From Gemmatimonadaceae bacterium (GTDB lineage: Bacteria > Gemmatimonadota > Gemmatimonadetes > Gemmatimonadales > Gemmatimonadaceae), in the NCBI GenBank assembly GCA_036003045.1, contig DASYSS010000002.1, positions 1-64,000 on the forward strand: a DNA stretch of 64,000 nt. Direction: 5' to 3'. The notes beneath the pieces were generated by a model. The model saw only the letters and a list, made by a program, of their open reading frames with translations. It did not search any database and was not told where the DNA came from. Of the stretch, positions 20,585-29,789 are shown piece by piece. Made by a program: the position numbers and the translations under genes. Position 1 is the first letter of the stretch. The number at the start of each line of letters is the position of its first letter.

Positions 20585-22843
20585 ATGCCCGACTCCGTGT
20601 CCCGACGTGACGCTCTCAAACAACTCGGGGTCGTCGGCGCCGGACTTGCCATCGGCGGTCGTCGTATCCTCGGCGCGGCGAAGGAGATCGTTGTCGCCGG
20701 CCAGGCCGTCGAGGTCGAAGTCGCCTCCCTGAGCGGGGCGACGGCGCGGATCACGCTGAGGCCCATTCACAACGGCGCGGCCGACGTGCTCCCCGTGACG
20801 GGCGAGTTGGTCAACGAGAAGCTCGGCCGGCAGATCGCGCATTCGCGAACGGAGGAAGCACTCTCACGCGTTCGTGCCGGAGACCTCATCATCAAATTCG
20901 ACGATGCACCGCCGACGATCGGCATCGAGACGCGCGCCGGCGCCGTCGTTCAGCGCCTCGTCTTCGACGCCGAGTCGCCGGGCATGTCCTTTCTCCTCGG
21001 CGACGGCCCGCTCCTCGGACTTGGGGAAGGCGGACCGCAGTTCGATCGCAAAGGCTCGGCCGATCGGATGATCATCGGTCAGGGAGGATATCGTCTTTCG
21101 ACGCATGGAACGCGGGCGCCGATCCCGTGGCTCGTCGGCACCAACGGTTGGGCGATGTTCGTTCACCAACCGACCGGCGAGTTCGACTTCACGGGCGGTC
21201 TTGGCAAGTTCACGCCGAAAGACGCCCCGCTCCCGCTCGATGTATTCGTCGTCGCGTCGAAAGATCCCGCCGTTCTCATGCGCGAGTACGCGCGCATCAC
21301 CGGGCTGGCGGAAATGCCGCCGCGCTGGGCGTTCGGCTATCTCCAGTCGCATCGCACGCTCGAGGGGCCCGAACAAATCGCCGGCATCGCGCGCACGATG
21401 CGCGAGAAGAAGCTTCCCTGCGACGCGCTCATCTACCTCGGCACCGAGTTCGCGCCGTCCGGCTGGAACACGCGCAACGGTGAGTTCACCTGGCATCCGG
21501 GCAACTTCCCGGAGCCGCGCAAACAACTCGCCGAGCTGCGCGATCGGCACTTCAAGGTGGTCGTGCACGTGGTCATCGAAGGAAAGCATCTCACCGGCTC
21601 GGTCGCCGACGAATGCACGGCACCTCCGCTCCCGAGCGGCCGAACGCCGGACAACAAGTGGCCGCCCGACCGGCAGGTCTCGTGCTACTGGCCGTTTCAC
21701 AAATCTGTGATGGACGACGGCGTGGACGGATGGTGGCCCGACCAAGGCGACGGCTTCGACGGGCCGTCCGAGCTCAATCGCCATCGCATGTATTGGGAGG
21801 GCACGCAGGTCTATCGCCCGAACGAGCGACCGTTCGCGCTCCACCGGAATGCGTCGGCCGGTGTGCAGCGCTTCGGTGGATTGATCTGGTCGGGCGACGT
21901 ACAGTCCCGTTGGGAGACGTTGAAGACACACGTGCCGGTCGGGATCAACACGGGGCTCACGGGACTTCCGTATTGGGGCACCGACATCGGCGGCTTCATC
22001 CCCACCGCCGAATACACCGGCGAGCTCTATGTGCGCTGGTTTCAATTCTCGGCGTTCAGTCCCGTGTTTCGATCGCACGGACGCAACTGGCATCTGCATC
22101 TGCCGTGGGGCTGGGACGGCGGGGACGGCGGGCCGCCGGAAACGCAGAACTTCAAGGCCGACCCCGCCGAGCTGCACAACGCGCAGGTCGAGCCGATCTG
22201 CCGGCAGTATCTCGAGCTTCGCTACCGCCTGATGCCGTATCTCTACACGGCGGTCCGCGAGACACACGACACCGGTATGCCGATCATGCGCGCGCTCTGG
22301 CTACATCACGCCGACGATCCCGTCGCCGTGGCGCGCGGCGACGAATACCTCTGGGGACGCGACATTCTCGTCGCGCCGGTCGTGGAGAAGGGCGCGACCA
22401 ACCGCCGCTTGTATCTGCCGCGCGGCAAATGGCTCGATTTCTGGAAGGAAGACCTCGTCGACGGCGGCAAGGAGATCGACCGCTCCGTCGATCTGGCCAC
22501 GACGCCGCTCTACGTCCGTGCGGGCGCCGTGATTCCGATGGATCCGGTGCGCCAGTACACCGACGAGCCGCACACCGAACCGACGACGCTCGTCGTCTAC
22601 CCCGGCGCCGACGGCGAATCGGCGTGGTACGAAGACGATGGAAAGTCGTTCGACTACCGCCGTGGCGACGCCATGCGGTTGATCATGACGTGGCGCGACT
22701 CGTCGCGCCGCCTGTCGATTCGGTTGGCGCCCGGCTACACGCTGCGCGCGCCTTCGCCGCGTCGCCTCAACCTGCGAGTTGCCGGCTCATCGACGACAAA
22801 GTCCATCGACTTCACCGGCCGCCCCATCGATACAAATCTCTGA
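20585..22843 (+). CDS. Tat-exported glycoside hydrolase family 31 enzyme (alpha-glucosidase/xylosidase type)
   Basis: From ATG 20585, preceded by GGAG 11 nt upstream, the protein has 752 residues and opens with a Tat signal (SRRDALKQLG, then a hydrophobic Gly/Ala stretch). The GH31 catalytic barrel shows PPRWAFGYLQSH, then WWPDQGD with the probable nucleophile Asp386. WSGD follows with the acid/base Asp438, then the SPVFRSHG segment. A C-terminal beta-domain with YPGADGES and YEDDG follows. Family members retain alpha-configuration and act on alpha-glucosides, xylosides or galactosides. Setting in a pentose-rich cluster suggests a plant hemicellulose side chain, which is inference. Confidence 0.92.
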   Translation: MPDSVSRRDALKQLGVVGAGLAIGGRRILGAAKEIVVAGQAVEVEVASLSGATARITLRPIHNGAADVLPVTGELVNEKLGRQIAHSRTEEALSRVRAGDLIIKFDDAPPTIGIETRAGAVVQRLVFDAESPGMSFLLGDGPLLGLGEGGPQFDRKGSADRMIIGQGGYRLSTHGTRAPIPWLVGTNGWAMFVHQPTGEFDFTGGLGKFTPKDAPLPLDVFVVASKDPAVLMREYARITGLAEMPPRWAFGYLQSHRTLEGPEQIAGIARTMREKKLPCDALIYLGTEFAPSGWNTRNGEFTWHPGNFPEPRKQLAELRDRHFKVVVHVVIEGKHLTGSVADECTAPPLPSGRTPDNKWPPDRQVSCYWPFHKSVMDDGVDGWWPDQGDGFDGPSELNRHRMYWEGTQVYRPNERPFALHRNASAGVQRFGGLIWSGDVQSRWETLKTHVPVGINTGLTGLPYWGTDIGGFIPTAEYTGELYVRWFQFSAFSPVFRSHGRNWHLHLPWGWDGGDGGPPETQNFKADPAELHNAQVEPICRQYLELRYRLMPYLYTAVRETHDTGMPIMRALWLHHADDPVAVARGDEYLWGRDILVAPVVEKGATNRRLYLPRGKWLDFWKEDLVDGGKEIDRSVDLATTPLYVRAGAVIPMDPVRQYTDEPHTEPTTLVVYPGADGESAWYEDDGKSFDYRRGDAMRLIMTWRDSSRRLSIRLAPGYTLRAPSPRRLNLRVAGSSTTKSIDFTGRPIDTNL

Positions 22844-22926
22844 ACGCTCGGGGCCCGCCGCTTTCAGCCAGCGGCTCGCGGCTGCCGCTCAGAGCTGTGG
22901 CTCAAGGCGGTGTTCGACTCTCGCCT

Positions 22927-23652
22927 TTATTTGCCGCGCCTTTCTTGACCGTAGTACGCGTCGGGCCCGTGTTTCCTCAGAAAGTGCTTGTCGAGCAACG
23001 AAGCCGGTATCGGATCCGCCGCCGCATTCAGCGTCACGGTGTCGTACGCCATGCGCGCGACATCTTCGAGCAGATTCGCCACCTCGACCGCTCGTGCCAC
23101 CGACGCTCCCCAACAGAAGCTCGCGTGGCCCGCGACGAGACACGCGGGCATGCGCAGCGGGTCCAACCCCAGCCGCTCGAAGCGACGCACGATCGCGCGC
23201 CCGGTGTTCGCCTCGTAATCCTGCGTGATCTCGAGACTCTCGAGATGCGCGGTCACCGGCACCGGACCGTGGAAATAGTCGGCGTGCGTCGTACCGAAGC
23301 ACGGAATCTCCCGCTGCGCCTGCGCCCACACGGTCGCGTAATGCGAGTGCGTGTGCACAACGCCGCCGATCCCCGAGAACGCACGATAAAGCTCGAGGTG
23401 CGTCGCCAGATCCGACGACGGACGCAAGTCGCCGTCCACGATCCTGCCTCCGAGCTCGACGACGACCATCGACTCGGGTGTGAGATCGTCGTACGGTACG
23501 CCGCTCGGCTTGATCGCCACCACACCCAACTCGCGATCGACCGCGCTCGCGTTGCCGAAGGTGAACCGCGCCAGCCCGCGCCGAGCCAACTCGATGTTGG
23601 CTCGGCACGCCGCGACGCGAAGAACCGTGAATTCGCTCGCGTCCGGCTTCAC
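22927..23652 (-). CDS. araD: L-ribulose-5-phosphate 4-epimerase
   Basis: This 241-residue class II aldolase/epimerase matches E. coli AraD closely: GNASAVDRELGVVAIKPSGV, SMVVVELGG, then GGVVHTHSHYATVWAQA, GTTHADYF and the C-terminal LLDKHFLRKHG. The Zn ligands should be His100, His102 and His176. It converts L-ribulose 5-phosphate to D-xylulose 5-phosphate, the last step of the AraB branch. The GTG start overlaps the stop of the upstream Tat-exported gene by 4 bp (GTGA), which fixes the start and implies translational coupling. The isomerase and AraB genes lie 6.8 kb away on the other strand. Confidence 0.94.
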   Translation of the reverse strand: MKPDASEFTVLRVAACRANIELARRGLARFTFGNASAVDRELGVVAIKPSGVPYDDLTPESMVVVELGGRIVDGDLRPSSDLATHLELYRAFSGIGGVVHTHSHYATVWAQAQREIPCFGTTHADYFHGPVPVTAHLESLEITQDYEANTGRAIVRRFERLGLDPLRMPACLVAGHASFCWGASVARAVEVANLLEDVARMAYDTVTLNAAADPIPASLLDKHFLRKHGPDAYYGQERRGK

Positions 23653-25454
23653 GCGATGCCCGAGCGCTCTTTCGCTTTTTGAATGATCGCCGCCATCACG
23701 TCGCGGTGCTTCGCGAACGTGTCGTCGACGACCTGCAGCGTCGGAATCGCGTTCGGCGAGAGCGACAACGTCTCGTTGTTGAATCGCCCGAACCCCGACT
23801 CGTGGACGCCACTCGACCCTCTGCCCGGAGCGGGGCTGCTCAAGTGCTGGAAGAACTTGCTGTACTTCTGCCAACGCGGTCCGCCGCCGGCGTGGTACAT
23901 CGGGATGAAGCCGTGCAGCGCGTCGTACGGCATTTCGCCGACGCAGAGCACGTGCGGATAACGAGTGCGCAGGTTCGTCACGAGGCGCTTCGTGCCTTCG
24001 TGCATGTCGCCGTTGGTGCTGTTGACGTGACCGCCGGCGATGTCGAGGAAGTACGCGTCCACGCCGTATCGATCGATCATCTCGGCGATGCGTCCCTCGA
24101 GATGAGCCCGCCACGAATCGGCGCCGAGGTTCATGTAGCCCAGCCAACCATCCTGGTGTCGATCGTTGTTCCAATCCACCCAGTCCAGATTGTAAACGTT
24201 TCCATCGACTTTCTGAGTGATCGAGTCGGAGATCTTCGACCAAATCGGGAGCTTCTTGTTCGCCGAGTTCATGCCGTACATCGGCATGATCTTGAAGCCG
24301 AGCTTGTGCCCTTCGTCGATCAGCCGTCGGAACCCGGCCTCGCCTCCCATCCGGTCCGACACCTTGTACGTGGGATAGTCCCAGTAGTAGCGGCCGTCCC
24401 ACGCCGAGATGAATGCGAGCACGCGATCGCCGGGAATCTGCGTCGACATCCAGCGCAGCGTCTCGAGCATCTTCGCGTAGTCGTTGAACATGTAGCCCGT
24501 GTAGTGCATTCCGTGGAGCGTCGTCACCATCGCGATGTTGCGCGTCCACGCCGGCACGTCGGAGCGCGTCTCCCACGCGGGAATCGCGTACGCGCGCTCG
24601 AGGTGCGCCAGGTGCAAATTCACGGCTTCGTCGGCCGACGCTACGCGCCCGAGCCGCCACGTCGGGACCTCGACGCGGTTGTCGTTTCGCCACGCGTCGT
24701 GCTCGTGGATGGCTTCGACGCGGTAGCTCGTCTCGCCCGGCGCGAGATAGAAGCGCTTCGGCCGCACGCGATCGTCGAGCGACGACACGTAGAACACGTC
24801 CGACGGCGTCTGGATCATGAGAAGCGGCGTCCCCATGCTCCCCGACGCATTGAGGTCGCCGCCGCCGAACGGATATCCGACGAGGCTCTCGCCGTCGTTC
24901 TGCTGCTGCGGGAATCCACCGCCGCCGAACGACACCGCTCCGCGCGGCACGCCGCGGATGATCGTCGTGACCGTCTTCACCGGTCGACCTCCCCCCATCT
25001 CGACCGTCGCGTTCCACTCGATCGTCGACCCGGTCCGGCGCAGCGTCGCTTCGAGCTTGCCCGGCGCGTGCTCCTGCCCGCCGGCCCAGACGAAGCGGTC
25101 GCACGTGATTCGCATCGAGTCCGCGTTGCCTTCGGCGCGCAGAGCGGAACGGTCGAGCCCGTATGTGTTCTCGTCCGTGAAGACGAGAAAACCGAACCGG
25201 TAGTCGCCGAACACGACCGACGGCTCAGGAAAATCGTAACTGAATTTCTGATAGGAGCGCCCGCGCGCCGGGACGAAGATCTCGCTCGTCGACACGAGCT
25301 CAACGATGTCTCCCGGGGGGCCGGCCGGCGGCGGCGGGAGAGGCGGAACGGCGCTGGGCGTTTCGGCCAGCACGGACTCCGACGCCACGATCGCGCCGGC
25401 GCCGACGACGCCGACTGTCTTGATCCAGTCGCGTCGTGAAATGGGTTCGGTCAT
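23649..25454 (-). CDS. Tat-exported putative TIM-barrel glycoside hydrolase
   Basis: The ATG at 25454 places a Tat signal (SRRDWIKTVGVVGAG) at the start of a 601-residue protein. The first 260 residues look like a beta-sandwich with a proline-rich entry. From about 280 the sequence has barrel-like features: MVTTLHGMHYTGY, FISAWDGRYYWD, GFKIMPMYGMNS, then YFLDIAGG and LCVGEMPYDA. The Asp in YFLDIAGG and the Glu in VGEM are candidate catalytic residues by analogy with GH13/GH27-like clans, but no family signature is certain. Its stop overlaps the araD start (GTGA), so it probably feeds the arabinose pathway. I do not recognise it more precisely. Confidence 0.7.
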   Translation of the reverse strand: MTEPISRRDWIKTVGVVGAGAIVASESVLAETPSAVPPLPPPPAGPPGDIVELVSTSEIFVPARGRSYQKFSYDFPEPSVVFGDYRFGFLVFTDENTYGLDRSALRAEGNADSMRITCDRFVWAGGQEHAPGKLEATLRRTGSTIEWNATVEMGGGRPVKTVTTIIRGVPRGAVSFGGGGFPQQQNDGESLVGYPFGGGDLNASGSMGTPLLMIQTPSDVFYVSSLDDRVRPKRFYLAPGETSYRVEAIHEHDAWRNDNRVEVPTWRLGRVASADEAVNLHLAHLERAYAIPAWETRSDVPAWTRNIAMVTTLHGMHYTGYMFNDYAKMLETLRWMSTQIPGDRVLAFISAWDGRYYWDYPTYKVSDRMGGEAGFRRLIDEGHKLGFKIMPMYGMNSANKKLPIWSKISDSITQKVDGNVYNLDWVDWNNDRHQDGWLGYMNLGADSWRAHLEGRIAEMIDRYGVDAYFLDIAGGHVNSTNGDMHEGTKRLVTNLRTRYPHVLCVGEMPYDALHGFIPMYHAGGGPRWQKYSKFFQHLSSPAPGRGSSGVHESGFGRFNNETLSLSPNAIPTLQVVDDTFAKHRDVMAAIIQKAKERSGIA

Positions 25455-25671
25455 AGAAGCCCTTCTTGAAAGGCCGTGGCTAGCATCGAATCCAAATAGA
25501 AACACGCGGCGCGGTGGTCGCCAGACGCGCTCGGCCAGCCAAATTCACGCACCCCCCCGCTCACCGCACACGCTCCAGGTCACCGCACCCCGCCGCCTCA
25601 CCCCGCACCACCTCTGTAGCGATTGGCCCCTCGCCGCCACATACTAGAAGCCCGCCCTCTCGGAGATCTCC
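25455..25671. other. Divergent intergenic region between the putative glycosidase and the S9 peptidase
   Basis: This 217-bp gap carries no gene. It must hold the promoters for both directions. A C-rich stretch at about 25550-25612 has repeated CACCGCA and CACCCC words. GGAG lies about 9 nt before the S9 start codon. No convincing -35/-10 pair was found. Confidence 0.5.
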
Positions 25672-28035
25672 ATGAAAAGCGGCCCGTCTCCATTTTGCGC
25701 TCTGGCGCTCGGCGCGTTGCTCGCCGCACCGGCGCTCGCGCAACGTCCGATGACCTTCCTCGACGCGCAGAACATGCGGCAGGTCGCCGGGCAGGACATC
25801 AGTCCCGACGGCAAGTCGATGCTCTACTCGCTGAGCACACCGGATTGGCAGACGGCGCGCCGCCAGTCCGACATCTATCTCGTCTCGTTCGACCGTGGGC
25901 TTCAGACAACTCGGCAGCTCACGTTCACGAACGACAAGAACGAGACGAGCCCCAAATGGTCGCGCGACGGACGAGGCATCGCGTTCCTGTCCGATCGCGA
26001 CGCGCCGACAACCGCGGCGGGCGCAGCGGCCGGCGGTCGGGGGGGCGGGGGCGGGGGCGGCCGGGGTGGCGGGGAAGGCGGCGCGCGCAATCAAATCTTC
26101 GTCATGCGAATGGACGGCGGGGAAGCCATGCGCATCACCGACGCGCGGGAAGGCGTGTCCAACTTCTCCTTCAGCAAGGACGGCAAGTCCATCGTCTTCA
26201 CGTCGGGTCGTGCCGGCGACGAGCAGATCTACGACATCTCACTGACGGGGATGGGGATCCCGAAGCCGACGCAGCTCACGCATCACGCCACGGGGATCTC
26301 GAACTGGCAGTTCTCGCCGGACGGCAAACGCATCTACTTCGTCTCGCCGGACAGCATCGATCGCGACGACCGCATGCGCACCGACAAACAGTTCACCGTC
26401 AAGCCGCGCAATCCCGCGACGTCGATCTCGAGCCTCTGGGTCTACGATCTCGACTCGCGACAGGAGCGCCGGCTCACGAACGATCCGAGTTACAGCGTCG
26501 GTGAATTCACGATCTCGCCGGACGGCAAGTGGATCGGCTTCCACGGCATGTCGGCGAACCGGTACGAGCGCGGCATTCTCGAGCAAAACGATTACGCCGA
26601 TCTCCACCTGCTCAACGTCGCCACGGGCAACATCGAGCGTCTCACCAAGAACACCGACATCGGCGAAGGACCGGTGCTCTTCTCGCCGGACAGCAAGCTC
26701 CTCGCGTTCTCGGCGCCCGACGACTTCAAGTACATGCACAACGAGCGCATGTACGTCCGTCACGTCGACCAACCGAGCGAGCCGCTGCGAAAGATCGGTG
26801 GCAACGTCGATCTGGACGTCCGCGCCGGAGGCCGTGGCGGCGGCGGCGGCGGCGGTGAAGGAATCGAGAGCTCGTTCTGGTCGGCGAATGGCGACACGAT
26901 CTACTTCGGCACCGGAGTTCGCGCGACGACGCAGCTCTTCTCGGTGTCTGTCTCGACCGGCCAGGCCAAGCAGATCACCGACGTCAAGGGAACGATCACC
27001 GTCGCGCGCGACGACGAGACGGGCCGGTTCATGATCACGTACGCCGACCCGCACACGCCGCCGGCGAACTACACGGTTGGTTCGCTAAGCGACATCAATG
27101 ATCGCTCGAAGTGGACGCAGCTCACGGATCCGAACGCGTGGGTCAAGCGAGACGTGGCGTTGGGCGAGGAAGAGGAGATCACCTGGAAGTCGAACGACGG
27201 CACGAAGGTTTCAGGGGTTCTCATCAAGCCTGTCGGCTATCAGGCGGGAAAGCGCTATCCGCTCATCGTCGCGATTCATGGTGGCCCGGCAGCGGCTGAC
27301 ATGCTCGGGTTCAACGGCGGCTACAACGCACAGGTATACGCCGGCGCGGGTTACGCGATCTTGCTTCCGAACTACCGCCAATCCACGCAATACGGCGAGA
27401 AGTTCAAGATCGAGAGCCAGGGCGACTACTTCACGAAGGGATTCCAAGACATCATGACGGGCGTCGACTACCTGATCGCTCAGGGACTCGTCGACAGCAC
27501 GCAGATGGGCGCGCTGGGCTGGAGCGCGGGCGGCCATTACTCGAACTGGATCGAGACGCACACGAACCGCTTCAAGGCGATCAGCTCCGGCGCAGGCGTC
27601 GCGAACTGGGTTTCGATGTGGTCGCAGAGCGACACGCAGCGGCTTCGCCAGTGGTACCTAGGCGACAAGATGTATTGGGAGCCGGGGCAGCTCGACGTCT
27701 GGATGCGGCAGTCGCCGATCACGTACATCAAGAACGCCAAGACGCCGATCTTCATCCACGTCGTCGACGGCGACCCGCGCGTTCCGCGCCCGCAGAGCGA
27801 GGAGATGCACATGGCGCTCTCCAAGCTCGGTGTGCCGAACGAATTCTGGGTCTACCCCGGTACCACGCATGGCATCCCGGACGTGCGCAACCAGTACTTG
27901 AAGGCGGTCGCCGAGAAGGAGTGGATGGATTACTACGTCCGCGGCAGTGGCAAGCGCTTCGCGTGGCGCGACGTGCTCACGTCGGTGGAAGGCGGTCCGA
28001 CGCTCGCGGGCGAGGCGGTGACGCCGCAGCCGTAG
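25672..28035 (+). CDS. Exported S9 family peptidase (prolyl oligopeptidase/acylaminoacyl-peptidase type)
   Basis: The 787-residue protein has a signal peptide (residues 1-24, ending ALAQ). A TolB-like propeller with repeated FSPDGK-type blades follows, then an alpha/beta-hydrolase domain. The catalytic triad is visible: Ser618 in GWSAGG, Asp701 in DGDPRV and His733 in TTHGIPD. Two glycine-rich inserts sit in the propeller (about nt 26025-26080 and 26828-26855). It should cleave short peptides in the periplasm. It stands alone, with a divergent gene upstream and an exported plug-like protein gene about 100 nt downstream. Confidence 0.92.
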   Translation: MKSGPSPFCALALGALLAAPALAQRPMTFLDAQNMRQVAGQDISPDGKSMLYSLSTPDWQTARRQSDIYLVSFDRGLQTTRQLTFTNDKNETSPKWSRDGRGIAFLSDRDAPTTAAGAAAGGRGGGGGGGRGGGEGGARNQIFVMRMDGGEAMRITDAREGVSNFSFSKDGKSIVFTSGRAGDEQIYDISLTGMGIPKPTQLTHHATGISNWQFSPDGKRIYFVSPDSIDRDDRMRTDKQFTVKPRNPATSISSLWVYDLDSRQERRLTNDPSYSVGEFTISPDGKWIGFHGMSANRYERGILEQNDYADLHLLNVATGNIERLTKNTDIGEGPVLFSPDSKLLAFSAPDDFKYMHNERMYVRHVDQPSEPLRKIGGNVDLDVRAGGRGGGGGGGEGIESSFWSANGDTIYFGTGVRATTQLFSVSVSTGQAKQITDVKGTITVARDDETGRFMITYADPHTPPANYTVGSLSDINDRSKWTQLTDPNAWVKRDVALGEEEEITWKSNDGTKVSGVLIKPVGYQAGKRYPLIVAIHGGPAAADMLGFNGGYNAQVYAGAGYAILLPNYRQSTQYGEKFKIESQGDYFTKGFQDIMTGVDYLIAQGLVDSTQMGALGWSAGGHYSNWIETHTNRFKAISSGAGVANWVSMWSQSDTQRLRQWYLGDKMYWEPGQLDVWMRQSPITYIKNAKTPIFIHVVDGDPRVPRPQSEEMHMALSKLGVPNEFWVYPGTTHGIPDVRNQYLKAVAEKEWMDYYVRGSGKRFAWRDVLTSVEGGPTLAGEAVTPQP

Positions 28036-28133
28036 AGGCGGGTTGTCCTCATTAAAGGGGGATGGTCTTGGCGTACTGGGACTGTAGGCGTCAGCGACAG
28101 GCGGCAGCGGCAGGAACAGGGCGAGGGGTCGGC

Positions 28134-29210
28134 GTGGGGCGCCGGCCCCTTCGCTCGTCCCGCGTTCGTATTCAGCGACTTGTGCTGCTCACTGCGTCGG
28201 TGGTACTCGCGCCGCGAGCTGCGCTCGCGCAGCAGCCGACGAGACTGCCGGCGGTGGTCGTCAACGCGGCGCCGGACAAACCCGGGGCGCGGAGGATCGG
28301 CGGCGTCGTGCGCGACACAGCCGCATTCGCGCTCGACAGCGTCGAGATCTCGATCACGTCGCTCCAGCGTCGAGTGTTTAGTAAGGCGGATGGGACCTTT
28401 CTCTTCACCGACGTCGCGCCCGGCAAATACGAAGTTCGCGCGCGCAAGCTCGGATACGGCCCGCAGATTCGTGAGATGGTGGTCGACAGCGCCGGCGGGA
28501 CCGGCATGTTCTCGCTCGTGCCGCTTGCTTACGTGCTCCGTCCCGTTGTGTCGACTGTCGCGCGTGGCGGATTGAGCGGTGTCGTCGGCGACACGGCGTT
28601 CAACGCGCTGGGTGGCGCCGAAGTGCGTGTGCTCGGCCATGCGCAGCACGCGACGACCGATTCGACCGGCGAGTTCTACATCCCGATCAAGCCGGGCAGC
28701 TATCTCGTCGCCGTGAAAGATGCCGGGTACGCGAATCGGCTCGTGAGCGTGATCGTACCGGCGGACAGCGGTGAACGAATTCGCGTCACGCTCGCGCCGC
28801 CGGCGCGGCCGCTCACTGTCCGCGAGGTTCACAACGTCGACGACCTTGGTCAGCGTCTTGCTTGGCGCAGCCAAATGAATTCGCGCGTGTACTCGCACGC
28901 CGAGTTGGTCGAGATGAACATCCAGTGGGTGTACGATGCGGTTCAAATCGGCTACCACTCGGTGCACAGCGGCGCGCCGGGGACCCTCGACAAAGACTGC
29001 GCGGCCATGGTGAACGGCGGTCCCGACATCGTGGAAATCGGAACGCTTACCGTCGACGACATCGAAAACGTCGAGATCTACGACACTCGCGGCCCCGCTC
29101 GTCCGACTCTCAAACGACCCATCCAAGCCGTCCCCATCTCGAACACCGACCGTGCCGCGTGGGCGAACCACACGAAGGCCTGCGCGCTCGTATACGTCTG
29201 GCTGCGCTAA
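28134..29210 (+). CDS. Exported carboxypeptidase-regulatory / plug-like protein, second example
   Basis: I chose the GTG at 28134 because GAGGGG lies about 8 nt before it and a signal peptide follows directly (QRLVLLTASVVLAPRAALAQ). An ATG at 28062 is in frame but has its only purine-rich stretch touching the codon. The 358-residue product has two regulatory-like beta-sandwich domains (RRIGGVVRDTAA... and GLSGVVGDTAFNALGG...). A plug-like tail with CAAMVNGGPD and LTVDDIENVEIYD follows, and no barrel. Two cysteines in the tail may pair. It shares its layout with the protein at 16176-17435. Its role is unknown. Confidence 0.72.
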   Translation: MGRRPLRSSRVRIQRLVLLTASVVLAPRAALAQQPTRLPAVVVNAAPDKPGARRIGGVVRDTAAFALDSVEISITSLQRRVFSKADGTFLFTDVAPGKYEVRARKLGYGPQIREMVVDSAGGTGMFSLVPLAYVLRPVVSTVARGGLSGVVGDTAFNALGGAEVRVLGHAQHATTDSTGEFYIPIKPGSYLVAVKDAGYANRLVSVIVPADSGERIRVTLAPPARPLTVREVHNVDDLGQRLAWRSQMNSRVYSHAELVEMNIQWVYDAVQIGYHSVHSGAPGTLDKDCAAMVNGGPDIVEIGTLTVDDIENVEIYDTRGPARPTLKRPIQAVPISNTDRAAWANHTKACALVYVWLR

Positions 29211-29244
29211 CCATCGCCCGCCGCGCATCGACCGTCGCCCTCAG

Positions 29245-29772
29245 TTACACCGGCCGAATGAAGAGGAGTTGGGTTCTCCAGCGCCCTGACTTCCATCCGA
29301 CCTCGTTCAGCCGCGCCACCTCGCGGAATCCGCGGCGCTCGAACAGCGCGATGCTCGGGGCGTTTTCGGAGTCTATGCTGGCGACGAGGGCGTGCATCTC
29401 CCGCTTGCGTGCCTCGTCGCACAACCACGACAGCAGGCGCGCGCCGATGCCCCGTCGTTGCGCGGCGGGGTCTACGTACACGCTGGCCTCGACCGTGAAA
29501 CGATAGCCGCCCGACGGTCGATAAACGGAAAGCGCTCCCCATCCAAGCAAGTTGGCGGAGTCGTCCGTCGGCGTGGCGACGATCACTGGAAGCTCGGCGG
29601 CCCGGTGCGACGCCAGCCACCCGCGTCGCTCGTCAAGCGTTACCGGCGCGTCGGCGTACACGTACGGCGATTCCGCGATCTCGCGGTTCAGCATCGCGAC
29701 AACGGCCGTGAGATCGTCATCCGCGGCTTCACGAATGTTGATTTCGCGGCCGTTGCTCGCCCGTTCGGTCAC
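29245..29772 (-). CDS. GNAT family N-acetyltransferase
   Basis: From the GTG at 29772 the product has 175 residues and covers one complete GNAT fold. It starts with INIREAADDDLTAVVAM and has the acetyl-CoA loop AQRRGIGARLLSW. The C-terminal IALFERRGFREVARL is typical of phosphinothricin/methionine sulfoximine acetyltransferase-like proteins. That group acetylates glutamine-synthetase inhibitors or amino acids, and the gene lies 17 nt downstream of a glutamine synthetase gene. The link to glutamine synthetase is suggestive only. The start is the best in-frame choice but its ribosome-binding site is weak. Confidence 0.85.
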   Translation of the reverse strand: MTERASNGREINIREAADDDLTAVVAMLNREIAESPYVYADAPVTLDERRGWLASHRAAELPVIVATPTDDSANLLGWGALSVYRPSGGYRFTVEASVYVDPAAQRRGIGARLLSWLCDEARKREMHALVASIDSENAPSIALFERRGFREVARLNEVGWKSGRWRTQLLFIRPV

Positions 29773-29789
29773 GGGACCGCCATGGTTGA

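Noticed and set aside
22927-25104. A single 725-codon protein running through araD and the upstream gene
   Set aside because: The upstream half is in a different frame from the Tat-exported gene and lacks sense; the 4-bp GTGA overlap shows two separate genes.
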